In this document: in pieces, positions 24,577-33,554 of the stretch
Layout: each line of letters opens with the position of its first letter
Position numbering within the stretch: the first letter of the stretch is position 1
DNA from: Pectobacterium actinidiae
GTDB taxonomy: Bacteria > Pseudomonadota > Gammaproteobacteria > Enterobacterales > Enterobacteriaceae
DNA: 64,000 nt
Direction: 5' to 3'
NCBI RefSeq assembly: GCF_000803315.1
Contig: NZ_JRMH01000001.1
Location: 620,001 to 684,000 of the forward strand
Translations under genes and position numbers: made by a program
Notes under the pieces: model-generated
What the model saw: only the letters and a program-made list of their open reading frames with translations
Told to the model about the DNA's origin: nothing
The model's database searches: none

Positions 24577-25776
24577 TCATCCCTTATTTCTTATATATAC
24601 AAAGTTTCCCCACCAATCCATCAACTCTTTCCGCTGTTCAAGATAGGTAGAACGGTTATAAGCTCGTCGAACTTCATTCTTATCGCAATGTGCTAACGCC
24701 GCTTCAATAACATCAGGATTAAAACCCGCCTCATTCATGGCGGTACTGGCTATCGAGCGTAAACCATGCGCGACCAGTTTGCCACCGTAGCCGATGCGTT
24801 TTAATGCGGCGTTTGCGGTCTGACTGTTCATGGGTTTTTTAGGATCGTTACGGCTGGGAAATACGTGTTCGCGGTTGCCGCTGATAGGGCGCATGATGTC
24901 GAGCAGTTCCAGTGCCTGATCGGAGAGCGGCACGATATGATCGCGCTTGGCTTTCATTCGTTCAGCCGGAATGCTCCACGTTCTTTTCTCTATATCGATC
25001 TCTGCCCATGCGGTGGCGGAGGCTTCTGCCGGGCGAATCAGCGTCAATAACTGCCATTCTAATAAGCAACGGGTCGGAATTGACAGGTTAGACATAGCAA
25101 TGGTGCGCATCAGCTTGGGGAGTTCTTCTGGCCGGATAGTTGGCATATGCTGCTTTTTAGGGCGCTCAAAGGCCATACCAATGCCAGAAGCGGGGTTAGC
25201 GTCAATCAGCCCCGTATTGACCGCGTAAACCATGATTTCGTTAATGCGCTGTACCAAGCGTCTGACGGTTTCTAGTGCGCCACGGGCTTTAATCGGTTCT
25301 AGCGCCTGTATCAACGTGCGGGCTTTGATTTCCTGTACCGGGATATTCTCAATTGCTGGGAGCACGTCTTTTTCCAATGAACGCCAAATGTCTTTAGCGT
25401 GATCGGCGCTGACATTCGTCTGTTTCAAGGTGAACCAGCTACGCGCCACGTTAATAAAGATGCTTTCCACCGCGATTTGCGCTTCTTCCTCTTCTTTAGC
25501 CACTTTTTCCTGTGGATCGATACCGTTGGCTAACAAAGAGAGTTTCTCGTCTCTCATTGCGCGAGCGTCAGCTAACGACAACGCCGGGTAAGCGCCAAAC
25601 CCAATCATGGTGCGTTGGCCGGTTGTTGGTTTCTGGTAACGGAACCGCCATAGCTTTTTCCCGGTAGTTTTGACTAAGAGAAATAACCCGTTGCCGTCAT
25701 GCAAAGTCAGATCTTTGTCTGTCGCTTTGGCCTTTTGTACTTCAGTGTGGGTGAGGGGGCGGGTTGTCCGTGCCAT
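24577..25776 (-). CDS. Tyrosine integrase, P4/CP4-57 type
   Basis: 399 residues from the ATG at 25776 (AAGGA upstream). An N-terminal DUF4102-type domain (RPLTHTEVQKAKATDKDLTLHDGNGLFL... across residues 6-90) precedes the core-binding and catalytic domains. Catalytic residues seen: Arg in LTLIRPAEAS, His-x-x-Arg in AHGLRSIAS, and Tyr in YNRSTYLEQR near the end. Its position directly downstream of ssrA fits integration at the tmRNA gene. Five TTGGTATAC arm repeats overlap its start. The stop is adjacent to the KAP gene start, so integrase and cargo may be cotranscribed. Confidence 0.95.
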   Translation of the reverse strand: MARTTRPLTHTEVQKAKATDKDLTLHDGNGLFLLVKTTGKKLWRFRYQKPTTGQRTMIGFGAYPALSLADARAMRDEKLSLLANGIDPQEKVAKEEEEAQIAVESIFINVARSWFTLKQTNVSADHAKDIWRSLEKDVLPAIENIPVQEIKARTLIQALEPIKARGALETVRRLVQRINEIMVYAVNTGLIDANPASGIGMAFERPKKQHMPTIRPEELPKLMRTIAMSNLSIPTRCLLEWQLLTLIRPAEASATAWAEIDIEKRTWSIPAERMKAKRDHIVPLSDQALELLDIMRPISGNREHVFPSRNDPKKPMNSQTANAALKRIGYGGKLVAHGLRSIASTAMNEAGFNPDVIEAALAHCDKNEVRRAYNRSTYLEQRKELMDWWGNFVYIRNKG

Positions 25777-25793
25777 GAGGGAATCCTTTGTCA

Positions 25794-25862
25794 TTGGTAT
25801 ACACATGCAATTGGTATACGCCTTTTGGTATATATCCTACCGTATACCAATTCGTATACCAA
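25794..25862. repeat. Integrase arm-site repeats, int end
   Basis: Five copies of the nonamer TTGGTATAC or its inverse: 25794-25802, 25811-25819, 25825-25833 (last base differs), 25842-25850 and 25854-25862. They lie between the integrase start and ssrA. Two more sit at the other end (13599-13622). They probably bind Int or the AlpA-like factor and overlap the int promoter, so binding could also control int. Confidence 0.7.
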
Positions 25863-25904
25863 TAATCTCTGGATTCAGGCGAATATCGTCGGACAATAAC
25901 GGAC

Positions 25905-25945
25905 ACAAAAAAGCCCGCAGGGCTTGTGCCGTGCGGGCTTTCTGG
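25905..25945 (-). terminator. Terminator of ssrA (or of the int-proximal region)
   Basis: On the minus strand AAAGCCCGCACGGC pairs with GCCCTGCGGGCTTT, followed by TTTTTT, 30 nt past the CCA end of tmRNA. Confidence 0.85.
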
Positions 25946-25974
25946 ATTTCACCGGACGTATCCGGATCATAATG

Positions 25975-26337
25975 TGGTGGAGCTGGGGGGATTTGAACCC
26001 CCGTCCGGAACCACTCTACCGTCGGTACTACATGCTTAGTCTATCTTTACATTCGCTTGCCAGCTGCGAATAGACACGCCACTAACAAACTAGCCTGATT
26101 AGATTTAGTGCTTCAACCCCAGGCAAGGCATCCACACGATCTCTTTTGGGTTTGACCTCTCTTGATCCCCGTCCTAAGAGCGGAGGCTAGGGAGAGAGGG
26201 CTCAGAGCAGGTTATTAAGCTGCTAAAGCGTAGTTTTCGTCGTTTGCGACTATTTTTTTGCGGCTTTTTACGAGGCAAACCGCCCCTCGGCATGCACCTT
26301 GGGCTTTGCAAATCCCGTCGAATCCAGAATCAGCCCC
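25975..26337 (-). ncRNA. ssrA: tmRNA
   Basis: The 363-nt minus-strand sequence begins GGGGCTGATTCTGGATTCGA and ends in the tRNA-like AGCTCCACCA with T-arm GGTTCAAATCC. The tag frame, 26247 down to 26218, encodes ANDENYALAA followed by two tandem stop codons, the enterobacterial proteolysis tag. Together with SmpB, encoded just upstream, it rescues stalled ribosomes. Its 3' end is the attachment site of the satellite: the island begins immediately past the CCA and the 3' end remains functional in sequence. Confidence 0.98.
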
Positions 26338-26387
26338 CAAGAAACTGTCACCAGTATACCAGAACTTACCGTTGTTAAGCCAGTGGC

Positions 26388-26870
26388 TTAGCGATTGGCG
26401 TTCTTCATGATACGGGCTTTGTCTAACTTCCATTCACGTTCTTTGATGTCATCACGCTTGTCGTGATCTTTTTTACCTTTCGCCACGCCGATTTTGACTT
26501 TGCTCCAGGCATTTTTCCAATACATGGACAGCGCAACGACCGTATAGCCATCGCGACTGACGCGGCCAAACAGCGAATCCAGCTCGCGTTTGTTGAGCAG
26601 GAGTTTGCGCGTGCGTGTGGGATCGCACACAACGTGTGATGAAGCCACGTTCAGCGGCGTGATCGTGGCGCCAAACAGGTAAGCTTCACCGTTCATGAAG
26701 GTGACATAGCTGTCGCTGAGGTTTGCTTTGCCTGCGCGCAGTGATTTGACTTCCCATCCTTGCAGCGCAAGGCCTGCCTCAAATTCTTCCTCAATGAAGT
26801 ATTCGTGACGGGCGCGCTTGTTCTGCGCAATGGTGGCGGAACCGGGTTTGTATGCTTTTTTCTTTGTCAT
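26388..26870 (-). CDS. smpB: SsrA-binding protein SmpB
   Basis: 160 residues, complete. Family landmarks: [40 protein letters not shown] near the N terminus, [20 protein letters not shown] at the C terminus. The oligonucleotide-binding barrel holds the tRNA-like domain of tmRNA, and the tail enters the empty mRNA channel of stalled ribosomes. It sits 50 bp upstream of ssrA on the same strand and is divergent from ratA, the usual enterobacterial order. Confidence 0.97.
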   Translation of the reverse strand: MTKKKAYKPGSATIAQNKRARHEYFIEEEFEAGLALQGWEVKSLRAGKANLSDSYVTFMNGEAYLFGATITPLNVASSHVVCDPTRTRKLLLNKRELDSLFGRVSRDGYTVVALSMYWKNAWSKVKIGVAKGKKDHDKRDDIKEREWKLDKARIMKNANR

Positions 26871-27025
26871 AGTGCCGTCATTATACTGGATGTCATGGGG
26901 AATGAAATCCCCGCCGTGCGTCCGTGTCGTGGTTAATGATATCGTGCGATAAGCTTCGCAGAATTTTTGTCTGTCGGGCTATCAATGCTATTATTTTGCG
27001 CGTTTTATGAATCACGGAAAAGAGT

Positions 27026-27472
27026 ATGCCAAAGATAAGTCGTTCCGCACTGGTGCCGTTCAGTGCTGAACAGATGTACAAGCTGGTGAATGATGTCGCT
27101 TCATACCCCGCGTTTTTACCGGGCTGTACGGGGAGCCGCGTGCTTTCCTCCTCAGAAGGGGAGATGACCGCCGCAGTCGATGTTTCCAAAGCTGGTATCA
27201 GCAAGACCTTTACCACCCGCAATACGCTGACGCATAACCAGAATATCAATATGCAGTTGGTTGATGGCCCGTTCCGTCAGTTGGGTGGCGACTGGCGTTT
27301 TACACCGCTGAGCGCTGATGCTTGTAAAGTCGAGCTGCATCTGGAATTTGAATTCACCAATGCCTTGATTGAACTCGCTTTTGGCAAAGTATTCAAGGAG
27401 CTGGCCGGAAATATGGTGCAGGCTTTCACGCAGCGAGCCAAAGAGGTCTACAGTGTCCGCAATGCAGGTTGA
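27026..27472 (+). CDS. ratA: RatA (START-domain, ribosome-association toxin / coenzyme Q-binding family)
   Basis: 148 residues of the START/polyketide-cyclase fold: [31 protein letters not shown] at the N terminus and the long C-terminal helix [25 protein letters not shown]. coli RatA is reported to block 50S-30S association. Homologues in other organisms (Coq10) bind ubiquinone, so the native role is debated. It overlaps ratB by 20 nt. Confidence 0.93.
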   Translation: MPKISRSALVPFSAEQMYKLVNDVASYPAFLPGCTGSRVLSSSEGEMTAAVDVSKAGISKTFTTRNTLTHNQNINMQLVDGPFRQLGGDWRFTPLSADACKVELHLEFEFTNALIELAFGKVFKELAGNMVQAFTQRAKEVYSVRNAG

Positions 27473-27743
27473 TGTGGTCTACGCGCTGCCGGAACGCCAG
27501 TATCTGCGCACGGTGAAGCTGGAAGAGGGCAGCACGGTTGAGCAGGCGATTATGGCATCGGGTCTGCTGGAGCTGCGTCATGACATCGATTTACAGGTGA
27601 ATAAAGTCGGTATCTACAGCCGTGCGGCGAAGCTGGCCGATGTGGTACAGGATGGTGACCGCGTGGAAATTTATCGCCCGCTGATTGCCGATCCGAAAGA
27701 GTTACGCCGTCAGCGTGCAGAGCGTTCTAAGAGCAAATCCTGA
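27453..27743 (+). CDS. ratB: RatB family protein (UPF0125, ubiquitin-like fold)
   Basis: 96 residues. I take the GTG at 27453 as start because AGAGG lies at the right distance; the ATG at 27462 is the alternative. It overlaps ratA. The sequence [42 protein letters not shown] and the [18 protein letters not shown] tail are typical of RatB. It was proposed as partner of RatA, but an antitoxin effect is not established. Confidence 0.9.
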   Translation: MSAMQVDVVYALPERQYLRTVKLEEGSTVEQAIMASGLLELRHDIDLQVNKVGIYSRAAKLADVVQDGDRVEIYRPLIADPKELRRQRAERSKSKS

Positions 27744-27799
27744 ATCATATCGCTAAACGGCATATGACGTTTTCCTTAACGTTCTTACCTTAATGCCTT

Positions 27800-27840
27800 T
27801 ACAAAAAACACAGGCAAACCTGAAGTGTTCAGATTTGCCT
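27800..27840 (-). terminator. Terminator downstream of bamE
   Basis: Minus-strand arms AGGCAAATCTGAA and TTCAGGTTTGCCT (12 of 13 pairing) are followed by TGTTTTTTG. It lies about 140 nt past the bamE stop, between the convergent ratB and bamE. Confidence 0.7.
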
Positions 27841-27844
27841 GCTG

Positions 27845-27887
27845 TTATACCCGCCATACATCAAGCCGCGTGTGTGTTAGCTTTCTT
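27845..27887. repeat. Interspersed short repeat, copy 2 (degenerate)
   Basis: TATACCCGCCATACATCAAG followed by CCGCGTGTGTGTTAGCT is a diverged version of the repeat at 8651 and 43143, again between genes. Confidence 0.5.
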
Positions 27888-27980
27888 CAAGGACTCTGCC
27901 CATTTTTGGGGTCGTCTTAACGTGCTGCTTCTGGTTGCCGGGATCGTTAATCCTGATTCAGCCGAGCGGCATTAAAAGCA

Positions 27981-28316
27981 TTAATTCAGCGCAGGCTTGT
28001 TGTTGATATTGGTTAACACGCCACTGCCGCTGAAGGTCAGCGTCAGCGTCTGCTGTTTTACCGACTCATGGCCAGGCTGTTGGCGGAAGACATAAAACCA
28101 GGTATCGCTGCCAAACGGATCCTGCATCATAGGCGTACCCAGCGTATAAGCGACCTGTTGTTTGGTCATGCCGGTGTGAATTTTCGCAACGTCAGCCGGT
28201 GCCAGATAGTTTCCCTGATTGATGTCCGGCCGATAGACCACCTTTTCCAGTGTGGAACAACCGGCAGTCAGCATAACAACCACCGCGGCGACGACAGTCA
28301 GCGTTTTACAGCGCAT
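27981..28316 (-). CDS. bamE: Outer-membrane assembly lipoprotein BamE
   Basis: 111 residues from the ATG at 28316. The lipobox LTAG-Cys20 follows a short hydrophobic signal. The mature part ([52 protein letters not shown] across residues 26-77) is the SmpA/OmlA domain. BamE is a lipoprotein of the BAM complex that inserts beta-barrel proteins in the outer membrane. It lies downstream of recN on the same strand, as in E. coli. Confidence 0.95.
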   Translation of the reverse strand: MRCKTLTVVAAVVVMLTAGCSTLEKVVYRPDINQGNYLAPADVAKIHTGMTKQQVAYTLGTPMMQDPFGSDTWFYVFRQQPGHESVKQQTLTLTFSGSGVLTNINNKPALN

Positions 28317-28469
28317 AGTGATTACATTCCTTAAGGGCATAGGTTGCCGATGATAATAGACCTTGCAGGACTTGGAAACCTGCAAGGCGATTGTATGACC
28401 TCAGGAAGGTAAAAAAGTTGAGCTTTTTTACCAGTAATGCACCTTTCTGGCCTTTGCCAGCGGTGGATT

Positions 28470-30131
28470 TTAGGCTGCCAGCAATTCTTTGGCATTTGCC
28501 AGCGTGTTTTTGGTTACGGCGCTGCCGCCCAAGAGACGAGCCAGTTCCTGTAGCCGAGCGCGCTTGTCTAATGGCTGCATCAGGGTTTCTGTTTCAGCAC
28601 CGTCCGTTTGTTTGCTCACGAAAAAGTGCTGGTGTCCACAGCCTGCAACCTGCGGCAGGTGCGTCACACACATCACCTGCGTAGATTCGCCGAGTTGGCG
28701 CAACATTCTGCCGACGATGGCGGCGGTTGGTCCGCTAATACCCACATCGACCTCATCGAAGATCATCGCTGGCGTGTCCATTTTCTGTGCGGTGATCACC
28801 TGAATAATCAGTGCAATACGCGACAGTTCACCGCCCGAAGCTACTTTCGCCAGCGTCTGATGCGGCTGGCCGGGGTTGGTAGTCACGCGAAATTCGATAC
28901 TGTCGGCGCCGGTGGCGGTCAGGCTGTCTGGCGTAAACTTCACATCAATCGTGAAGTGGCCATGTGGCATCGCCAGCTCACGCATATTGGTGGTGATAAG
29001 CTGCGCCAGCTCGCTGGCGTGGTACTGACGACGTACGTGCAGTTGTTCTGCAAGGTGTAACGCCTGCTGATGATATTCACCGACCGAAGCGCTAAGCGCA
29101 TCATGATCGCTTTCCTGCTGTTCCAACTGTTGCTGTTCTTCCAGTAGTTGCTGATGGAACGCCGGGAGCGCTTCTGGAGCAACATGGTGTTTGCGTGCCA
29201 GCGCGAGCTGACGCGACAGGCGTTGTTCCAGTTCATACAGCCGAATTGGGTCGAGATCCATTTGTTCGCTGTAGTGGCGCAGTTCATCGCTAGCTTCGCT
29301 AAGTTGAATGCCTGCTTCTTCGAGCATGGACAGCACGCCAGACAGCTTGTCATCCATGCTGATGAGCTCGCCAAGCTGATGTTTTACGCTGTGCAGCATA
29401 CTGATGATGTTCTGCTCTTCATCTTCGCTCAGCAGTTGCATAGCCTGTTGGCTCATCGTCAGTAGCTGGCCGCTATTCGCCAGGCGTTTATATTCAACGT
29501 CAATTTGTTCGTATTCGCCGGGCTGTGGGGCGAATTCATTCAGCTCTTTTAATTGGTATTGCAGCAGTTCCCGGCGGGCTTCGCGCTCAATCGCCGCCTG
29601 TTGCAACTGTGCCAGCGCGCGGCAACTTTGATGCCACTGATGCCAAACCTGCTGCATCGCAACCAGCAGTTTCGGTTCATCGGCATAGGCATCCAGCAGG
29701 TGTTTTTGATGATCGGGGCGCAGCAGTAGCTGATGCGCATGCTGGCCATGTACCTGAATCAGATGCTGGCCGAGTTCACGCAGTTGAGAGAGCGGCACGG
29801 CGGTGCCGTTAATAAAGCCGCGTGAACGACCATCGGCGCTAATCACGCGGCGTAGCAGGCACTCGTTGCTGTCATCCAACTGGTTTTCTTCCAGCCACTG
29901 ACGTGCCGTCGGCGTATCCGCCAGCGCAAAGCGGGCGCAAATGTCGGCGCGGGCAGCACCCGGCCTGACCATGCTGGCGTCAGAACGAATTCCCAGACAT
30001 AAACCGAGGGCATCAATCGCAATCGATTTCCCCGCACCGGTTTCCCCGGTGATCACGCTCATCCCTGACTGAAAATCGATTTCTAATTCGCGCACGATAG
30101 CGAAGTTACTGATAGTGAGTTGCGCCAGCAT
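28470..30131 (-). CDS. recN: DNA repair ATPase RecN
   Basis: 553 residues, full length. An SMC-like protein: Walker A GETGAGKS at residues 29-36, a long coiled-coil middle, the ABC signature [12 protein letters not shown], and Walker [13 protein letters not shown] near 460. It acts in double-strand break repair with RecA. Two LexA boxes and a 30-bp perfect palindrome lie in its leader (30141-30194), so it is a strongly SOS-induced gene as in E. coli. Confidence 0.97.
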   Translation of the reverse strand: MLAQLTISNFAIVRELEIDFQSGMSVITGETGAGKSIAIDALGLCLGIRSDASMVRPGAARADICARFALADTPTARQWLEENQLDDSNECLLRRVISADGRSRGFINGTAVPLSQLRELGQHLIQVHGQHAHQLLLRPDHQKHLLDAYADEPKLLVAMQQVWHQWHQSCRALAQLQQAAIEREARRELLQYQLKELNEFAPQPGEYEQIDVEYKRLANSGQLLTMSQQAMQLLSEDEEQNIISMLHSVKHQLGELISMDDKLSGVLSMLEEAGIQLSEASDELRHYSEQMDLDPIRLYELEQRLSRQLALARKHHVAPEALPAFHQQLLEEQQQLEQQESDHDALSASVGEYHQQALHLAEQLHVRRQYHASELAQLITTNMRELAMPHGHFTIDVKFTPDSLTATGADSIEFRVTTNPGQPHQTLAKVASGGELSRIALIIQVITAQKMDTPAMIFDEVDVGISGPTAAIVGRMLRQLGESTQVMCVTHLPQVAGCGHQHFFVSKQTDGAETETLMQPLDKRARLQELARLLGGSAVTKNTLANAKELLAA

Positions 30132-30140
30132 GATAAACCC

Positions 30141-30170
30141 CTGTATGTAATCACATGTGATTACATACAG
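30141..30170. promoter_or_regulatory. Perfect 30-bp palindrome in the recN leader
   Basis: Each arm is 15 nt, CTGTATGTAATCACA and its exact complement. It ends 9 nt before the recN start codon and abuts the AGGGG ribosome-binding site. It overlaps LexA box 2, so it may be a double LexA site, and in RNA it would form a long hairpin next to the ribosome-binding site. Confidence 0.7.
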
Positions 30171-30172
30171 TA
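30155..30172 (-). promoter_or_regulatory. LexA box 2 upstream of recN
   Basis: TACTGTATGTAATCACAT on the minus strand keeps the CTGT-N8-ACA core of the SOS box. Confidence 0.75.
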
Positions 30173-30176
30173 TAAA

Positions 30177-30194
30177 CTGGTTTTATATACAGTA
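30177..30194 (-). promoter_or_regulatory. LexA box 1 upstream of recN
   Basis: TACTGTATATAAAACCAG on the minus strand is the same as the first LexA site of E. coli recN as I know it, and fits the consensus CTGT-N8-mCAG. Confidence 0.9.
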
Positions 30195-30212
30195 AAGTAG
30201 CTGGATAGAATT

Positions 30213-31091
30213 TTAGAATAATTTTTTTGACCAGCCGAGTTTTGAACTTAGTGTGTTGAAATAGCTGTAATTTTTAGGATGAATCAGATTCAGATAATGC
30301 TCGCTGCGGCGAATCAGTACTTCTTCGCCCTCTTGCACTGGCAGCGCAATCTGGCTGTCACAGCTGATCTCCAGATCGTTGGTAATGCAGGAAAATTTCA
30401 GCCGAATTGTACTGCTGCTGTTAATGACCAGCGGGCGGGCGGACAGCGTATGCGGGAACATGGGCACCAGCGCAATGGCATCCAGCGACGGCGTCAGGAT
30501 TGGGCCACCAGCGGAAAGTGAATAGGCGGTGGAGCCGGTAGGCGTGGCGATAATCAGGCCGTCTGAACGCTGGGAGAAGGCGAATTTGTCGTCAATATAG
30601 ACTTCAAATTCAATCATATGGGCAACCTTGCCGGGGTGAAGCACCACTTCGTTAATGGCGGTACTGATGCTGTCTGGCTGGTTTGCACGGCAAACGTGCG
30701 CTTCCAGCATGAAGCGCTGCTCGCTCAGGTAATGGCCGTCGAGCACGTCAGAAAGTTGTTGCTGCGCCTGATCAGGGTCGAGATCGGTTAGAAAACCGAG
30801 GTTGCCACGGTTCACGCCGATCACCTTGATGTCATAGCGTGACAGCACGCGCGCTGCGCCGAGCATGTTACCGTCACCGCCAACAACAACAGCCAAATCC
30901 GCCTGTTGACCGATGTCAGCAAGGCTACCCGTCGGCGCGTCTTTCAGGTTCAATTCGCGGGCGATCTGTTGCTCGATCAGAACCGCGTAACCTTTGTCGG
31001 TGAGCCAGTGGTAAAGCATCTCATGCGTTGCCAATGCCGTTGGGTGACGCGGATGGCCGACAATGCCAATACAATTAAACGGCCTGTTCAT
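30213..31091 (-). CDS. nadK: NAD kinase
   Basis: 292 residues from the ATG at 31091, the length of E. coli NadK; an in-frame ATG at 31109 would add six residues. Motifs: [14 protein letters not shown] near 70 (GGDG phosphate loop), [14 protein letters not shown] near 99, and [16 protein letters not shown] near 188. It makes NADP from NAD and ATP. It is divergent from grpE, as in E. coli, and followed by recN on the same strand after 80 bp. Confidence 0.96.
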   Translation of the reverse strand: MNRPFNCIGIVGHPRHPTALATHEMLYHWLTDKGYAVLIEQQIARELNLKDAPTGSLADIGQQADLAVVVGGDGNMLGAARVLSRYDIKVIGVNRGNLGFLTDLDPDQAQQQLSDVLDGHYLSEQRFMLEAHVCRANQPDSISTAINEVVLHPGKVAHMIEFEVYIDDKFAFSQRSDGLIIATPTGSTAYSLSAGGPILTPSLDAIALVPMFPHTLSARPLVINSSSTIRLKFSCITNDLEISCDSQIALPVQEGEEVLIRRSEHYLNLIHPKNYSYFNTLSSKLGWSKKLF

Positions 31092-31170
31092 TGTAAGCGG
31101 TGTGTTCATTGCTGTTTTTGTCCTCAGCGTGGTGTATCGGCAGCGGCTGGAACCAATATGTGACTGGTTC

Positions 31171-31200
31171 CCTTGAATCCCCGATTTTGATCCCCATAAT
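31171..31200 (+). promoter_or_regulatory. Heat-shock (sigma-32) promoter of grpE
   Basis: CTTGAA (31172-31177) and CCCCATAAT (31192-31200) with 14 nt between match the sigma-32 consensus and closely resemble the E. coli grpE promoter. It lies about 40 bp upstream of the start. Confidence 0.88.
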
Positions 31201-31240
31201 AAGCAACTAGCGAGATTAATGCTAAACCGCGGAGAATTTC

Positions 31241-31828
31241 ATGAGTAGTAAAGAACAGAAAACGCCTGACGAGCAAGTCCTGGATCAAAAGGAAGCAGCA
31301 AAAGGGCAGCAAACGGATGCCACGCCAGAGACGGCAGACGTAGCTGACCCGCGTGATGCGCGCATCGCCGAACTGGAAGCCCAGTTGAGCGAACTGCAAC
31401 AGCGTGAACGTGACAATATGCTTCGCGTCCGTGCTGAAGCCGATAACATTCGCCGCCGTGCGGAAATGGATGTTGAGAAAGCGCATAAATTTGCGGTAGA
31501 AAAATTTGCCAGCGAAATGCTGCCAGTTATCGACAATCTGGAACGTGCGCTGGATACGGCGGACAAGGCCAATGAATCACTGGCTGCAATGATTGAAGGT
31601 GTCGAACTGACGCTGAAATCGTTGCTGGATGCCGTGCGTAAGTTCGGTATCGAGATTGTGGGTGATGTGGGTGTACCGTTTAACCCAGAAGTGCATCAGG
31701 CGATGACGATGCTGCCTTCGGCCGATCACCAGCCGAACCACGTCATGATGGTAATGCAAAAAGGCTATACGCTGAACGGCCGTTTGCTGCGCCCGGCGAT
31801 GGTTGCGGTATCAAAAGCACAAGACTGA
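31241..31828 (+). CDS. grpE: Nucleotide exchange factor GrpE
   Basis: 195 residues. An acidic, disordered N terminus is followed by the long dimerising helix ([20 protein letters not shown]...[16 protein letters not shown] across 50-90) and the C-terminal beta domain ending [16 protein letters not shown]. It releases ADP from DnaK in the DnaK-DnaJ-GrpE chaperone cycle. A sigma-32 promoter precedes it and a terminator follows. Confidence 0.97.
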   Translation: MSSKEQKTPDEQVLDQKEAAKGQQTDATPETADVADPRDARIAELEAQLSELQQRERDNMLRVRAEADNIRRRAEMDVEKAHKFAVEKFASEMLPVIDNLERALDTADKANESLAAMIEGVELTLKSLLDAVRKFGIEIVGDVGVPFNPEVHQAMTMLPSADHQPNHVMMVMQKGYTLNGRLLRPAMVAVSKAQD

Positions 31829-31875
31829 TAGTTTTTGCTTTTAAGACTGTATTTACAACGCATCTTCATTCCGAA

Positions 31876-31903
31876 CCCCGTGCCATCGCATGGGGTTTTT
31901 TGT
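31876..31903 (+). terminator. Terminator of grpE
   Basis: CCCCGTGC and GCATGGGG (one G-U pair) around a 4-nt loop, followed by TTTTTT. Confidence 0.88.
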
Positions 31904-32005
31904 TTATATCTTGTTAAGATTTGTTTGATAAAAAAGATATTTTTTAGGTTTTGAATGGCTCATCATCATTAACTATTAAAAGAATTGGTATTACCACTCT
32001 AAATG

Positions 32006-32028
32006 CACTTGATAATCATTATCGTTTC
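32006..32028 (+). promoter_or_regulatory. Fur box upstream of mntH
   Basis: GATAATCATTATC (32011-32023) is a close match to the Fur site core GATAATGATAATCATTATC. It is 45 bp before the mntH start. Fur repression of mntH is known in enterobacteria. Confidence 0.7.
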
Positions 32029-32068
32029 TGTGAGAGTAATAAAACACCAGTGTTAGAAGGGTCATACT

Positions 32069-33307
32069 ATGCCGGGTAACCGTGTTATTGAGTCAACAAG
32101 CCGCACATCAAGGAAGATCAAACTTTCTCTGATGGGCCCGGCGTTTATTGCGGCGATTGGTTATATCGATCCGGGTAACTTTGCCACAAATATCCAATCT
32201 GGCGCGGCTTATGGCTATACGCTGCTGTGGGTGGTGGTGTGGGCTAACCTGATGGCGATGCTGATCCAACTGTTGTCCGCCAAATTGGGGATCGCAACGG
32301 GTAAGAATCTGGCGGAGCACATCCGCGATCGCTTTCCGCGCCCGGCGGTTTGGGCATATTGGGTGCAGGCCGAAATTATTGCGATGGCGACCGATCTGGC
32401 CGAATTTATCGGTGCGGCGATTGGTTTTAAATTACTCTTGGGCGTGTCGCTGCTGGAAGGCGCGATCCTCACTGCCATTGCGACTTTCCTAATCCTTATG
32501 CTGCAACAGCGTGGGCAGAAGCCGCTGGAGATGGTCATCGGCGGCCTGCTGTTGTTTGTGGCGGCGGCATATATTGTCGAACTGGTCTTTTCTCAGCCGG
32601 AACTGTCCGCGTTAGCCAAAGGCATGGCAATCCCCAGTCTACCGACTTCCGATGCCGTGTTGCTGGCTGCGGGTGTGCTGGGGGCGACCATTATGCCGCA
32701 TGTGATTTACCTGCATTCTTCTCTGACGCAGCATGAAGGTTCTCATACTCGTGCCGAGCGCTATTCTGCAACGAAAGTCGATGTTGCGATTGCGATGACT
32801 ATCGCCGGATTCGTCAATCTGGCGATGATGGCAACGGCGGCAGCGGCATTCCATTTCAGCGGCAATCAGGATATTGCCGATCTGGATAAAGCCTACCTCA
32901 CGCTGGAGCCGCTGTTGGGTAAAGCCGCCGCAGTGATTTTTGGCCTGAGTCTGGTGGCGGCGGGTCTGTCTTCTACCGTCGTCGGTACGCTGGCGGGTCA
33001 GGTGGTAATGCAAGGATTCGTGCGTTTCCATATCCCGCTTTGGGTGCGCCGCACTGTAACGATGCTGCCGTCATTTATCGTGATCCTGTCCGGTATGGAT
33101 CCGACGCGGGTGCTGGTATTGAGCCAGGTCGTGCTGAGCTTCGGGATTGCGCTGGCGCTGGTTCCTTTGCTGTCCTTCACCGGCAACCGTGAATTAATGG
33201 GGACGATGGTGAACGGAAAGTGGGTACAGCGTATCGGGCAACTCATTGTAGTGCTTGTGGTTTCTCTCAATATGTATCTGCTGATTGATACGATGTTGGG
33301 GATATAA
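32069..33307 (+). CDS. mntH: Mn2+/H+ symporter of the Nramp family
   Basis: 412 residues with about 11 hydrophobic helices. The metal-binding motifs are present: DPGN at residues 34-37 in helix 1 and [11 protein letters not shown] in helix 6. Length and sequence match E. coli MntH. It imports Mn2+ (and Fe2+) with protons across the inner membrane and helps oxidative stress resistance. A Fur box lies in the promoter. I did not find an unambiguous MntR or OxyR site by eye. Confidence 0.95.
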   Translation: MPGNRVIESTSRTSRKIKLSLMGPAFIAAIGYIDPGNFATNIQSGAAYGYTLLWVVVWANLMAMLIQLLSAKLGIATGKNLAEHIRDRFPRPAVWAYWVQAEIIAMATDLAEFIGAAIGFKLLLGVSLLEGAILTAIATFLILMLQQRGQKPLEMVIGGLLLFVAAAYIVELVFSQPELSALAKGMAIPSLPTSDAVLLAAGVLGATIMPHVIYLHSSLTQHEGSHTRAERYSATKVDVAIAMTIAGFVNLAMMATAAAAFHFSGNQDIADLDKAYLTLEPLLGKAAAVIFGLSLVAAGLSSTVVGTLAGQVVMQGFVRFHIPLWVRRTVTMLPSFIVILSGMDPTRVLVLSQVVLSFGIALALVPLLSFTGNRELMGTMVNGKWVQRIGQLIVVLVVSLNMYLLIDTMLGI

Positions 33308-33337
33308 TACGGGTGCCACACAGGTGGCACCGTTTCA

Positions 33338-33541
33338 CTATTGACTGGCCTTTCTCAGCTCCGTCACGGGCACGCCGCCGATCCCCCAGTTGTCCGTTTC
33401 GACTTCATCAATCACGACCACGGTGGTTTTCGGGTTCTTATTTAGCACATCGACCAGCAACTGTGTGACGCCTTCAATCAACTGACGCTTTTGTTCAGCA
33501 GTGACGCCTTCATTGGTGATCTTGATGTTTACGTACGGCAT
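33338..33541 (-). CDS. 4-oxalocrotonate tautomerase-family protein
   Basis: 67 residues. After Met removal it begins with the catalytic proline (PYVNIKITNEGVTAEQKRQLIEG), and Arg/Lys residues follow as in small tautomerases. The VVVIDEVETDNWGIGG segment resembles the PptA/YdcE branch. The enzyme class interconverts 2-hydroxydienoates and 2-oxoenoates. The natural substrate is unknown. It follows an MFS transporter gene by 13 nt and is probably cotranscribed. Confidence 0.88.
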   Translation of the reverse strand: MPYVNIKITNEGVTAEQKRQLIEGVTQLLVDVLNKNPKTTVVVIDEVETDNWGIGGVPVTELRKASQ

Positions 33542-33554
33542 AGATTCTCCGGGG

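Larger units (their letters stand above)
13530..25998. mobile_element. P4-like phage satellite integrated in ssrA
   Basis: About 12.5 kb. It is bounded by the 3' end of ssrA and the att-like site at 13530, with TTGGTATAC arm repeats near both ends. Gene content and order follow P4: integrase beside the att site, cargo, cos-like site, Ogr/Delta-like and Psu-like genes, an AlpA/Vis-like regulator, small Ash/Icd-like genes and an alpha-type primase-helicase. I see no sid, cnr or capsid gene. Alpha is disrupted, so autonomous replication is doubtful, while the integrase and KAP cargo look intact. Confidence 0.88.
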
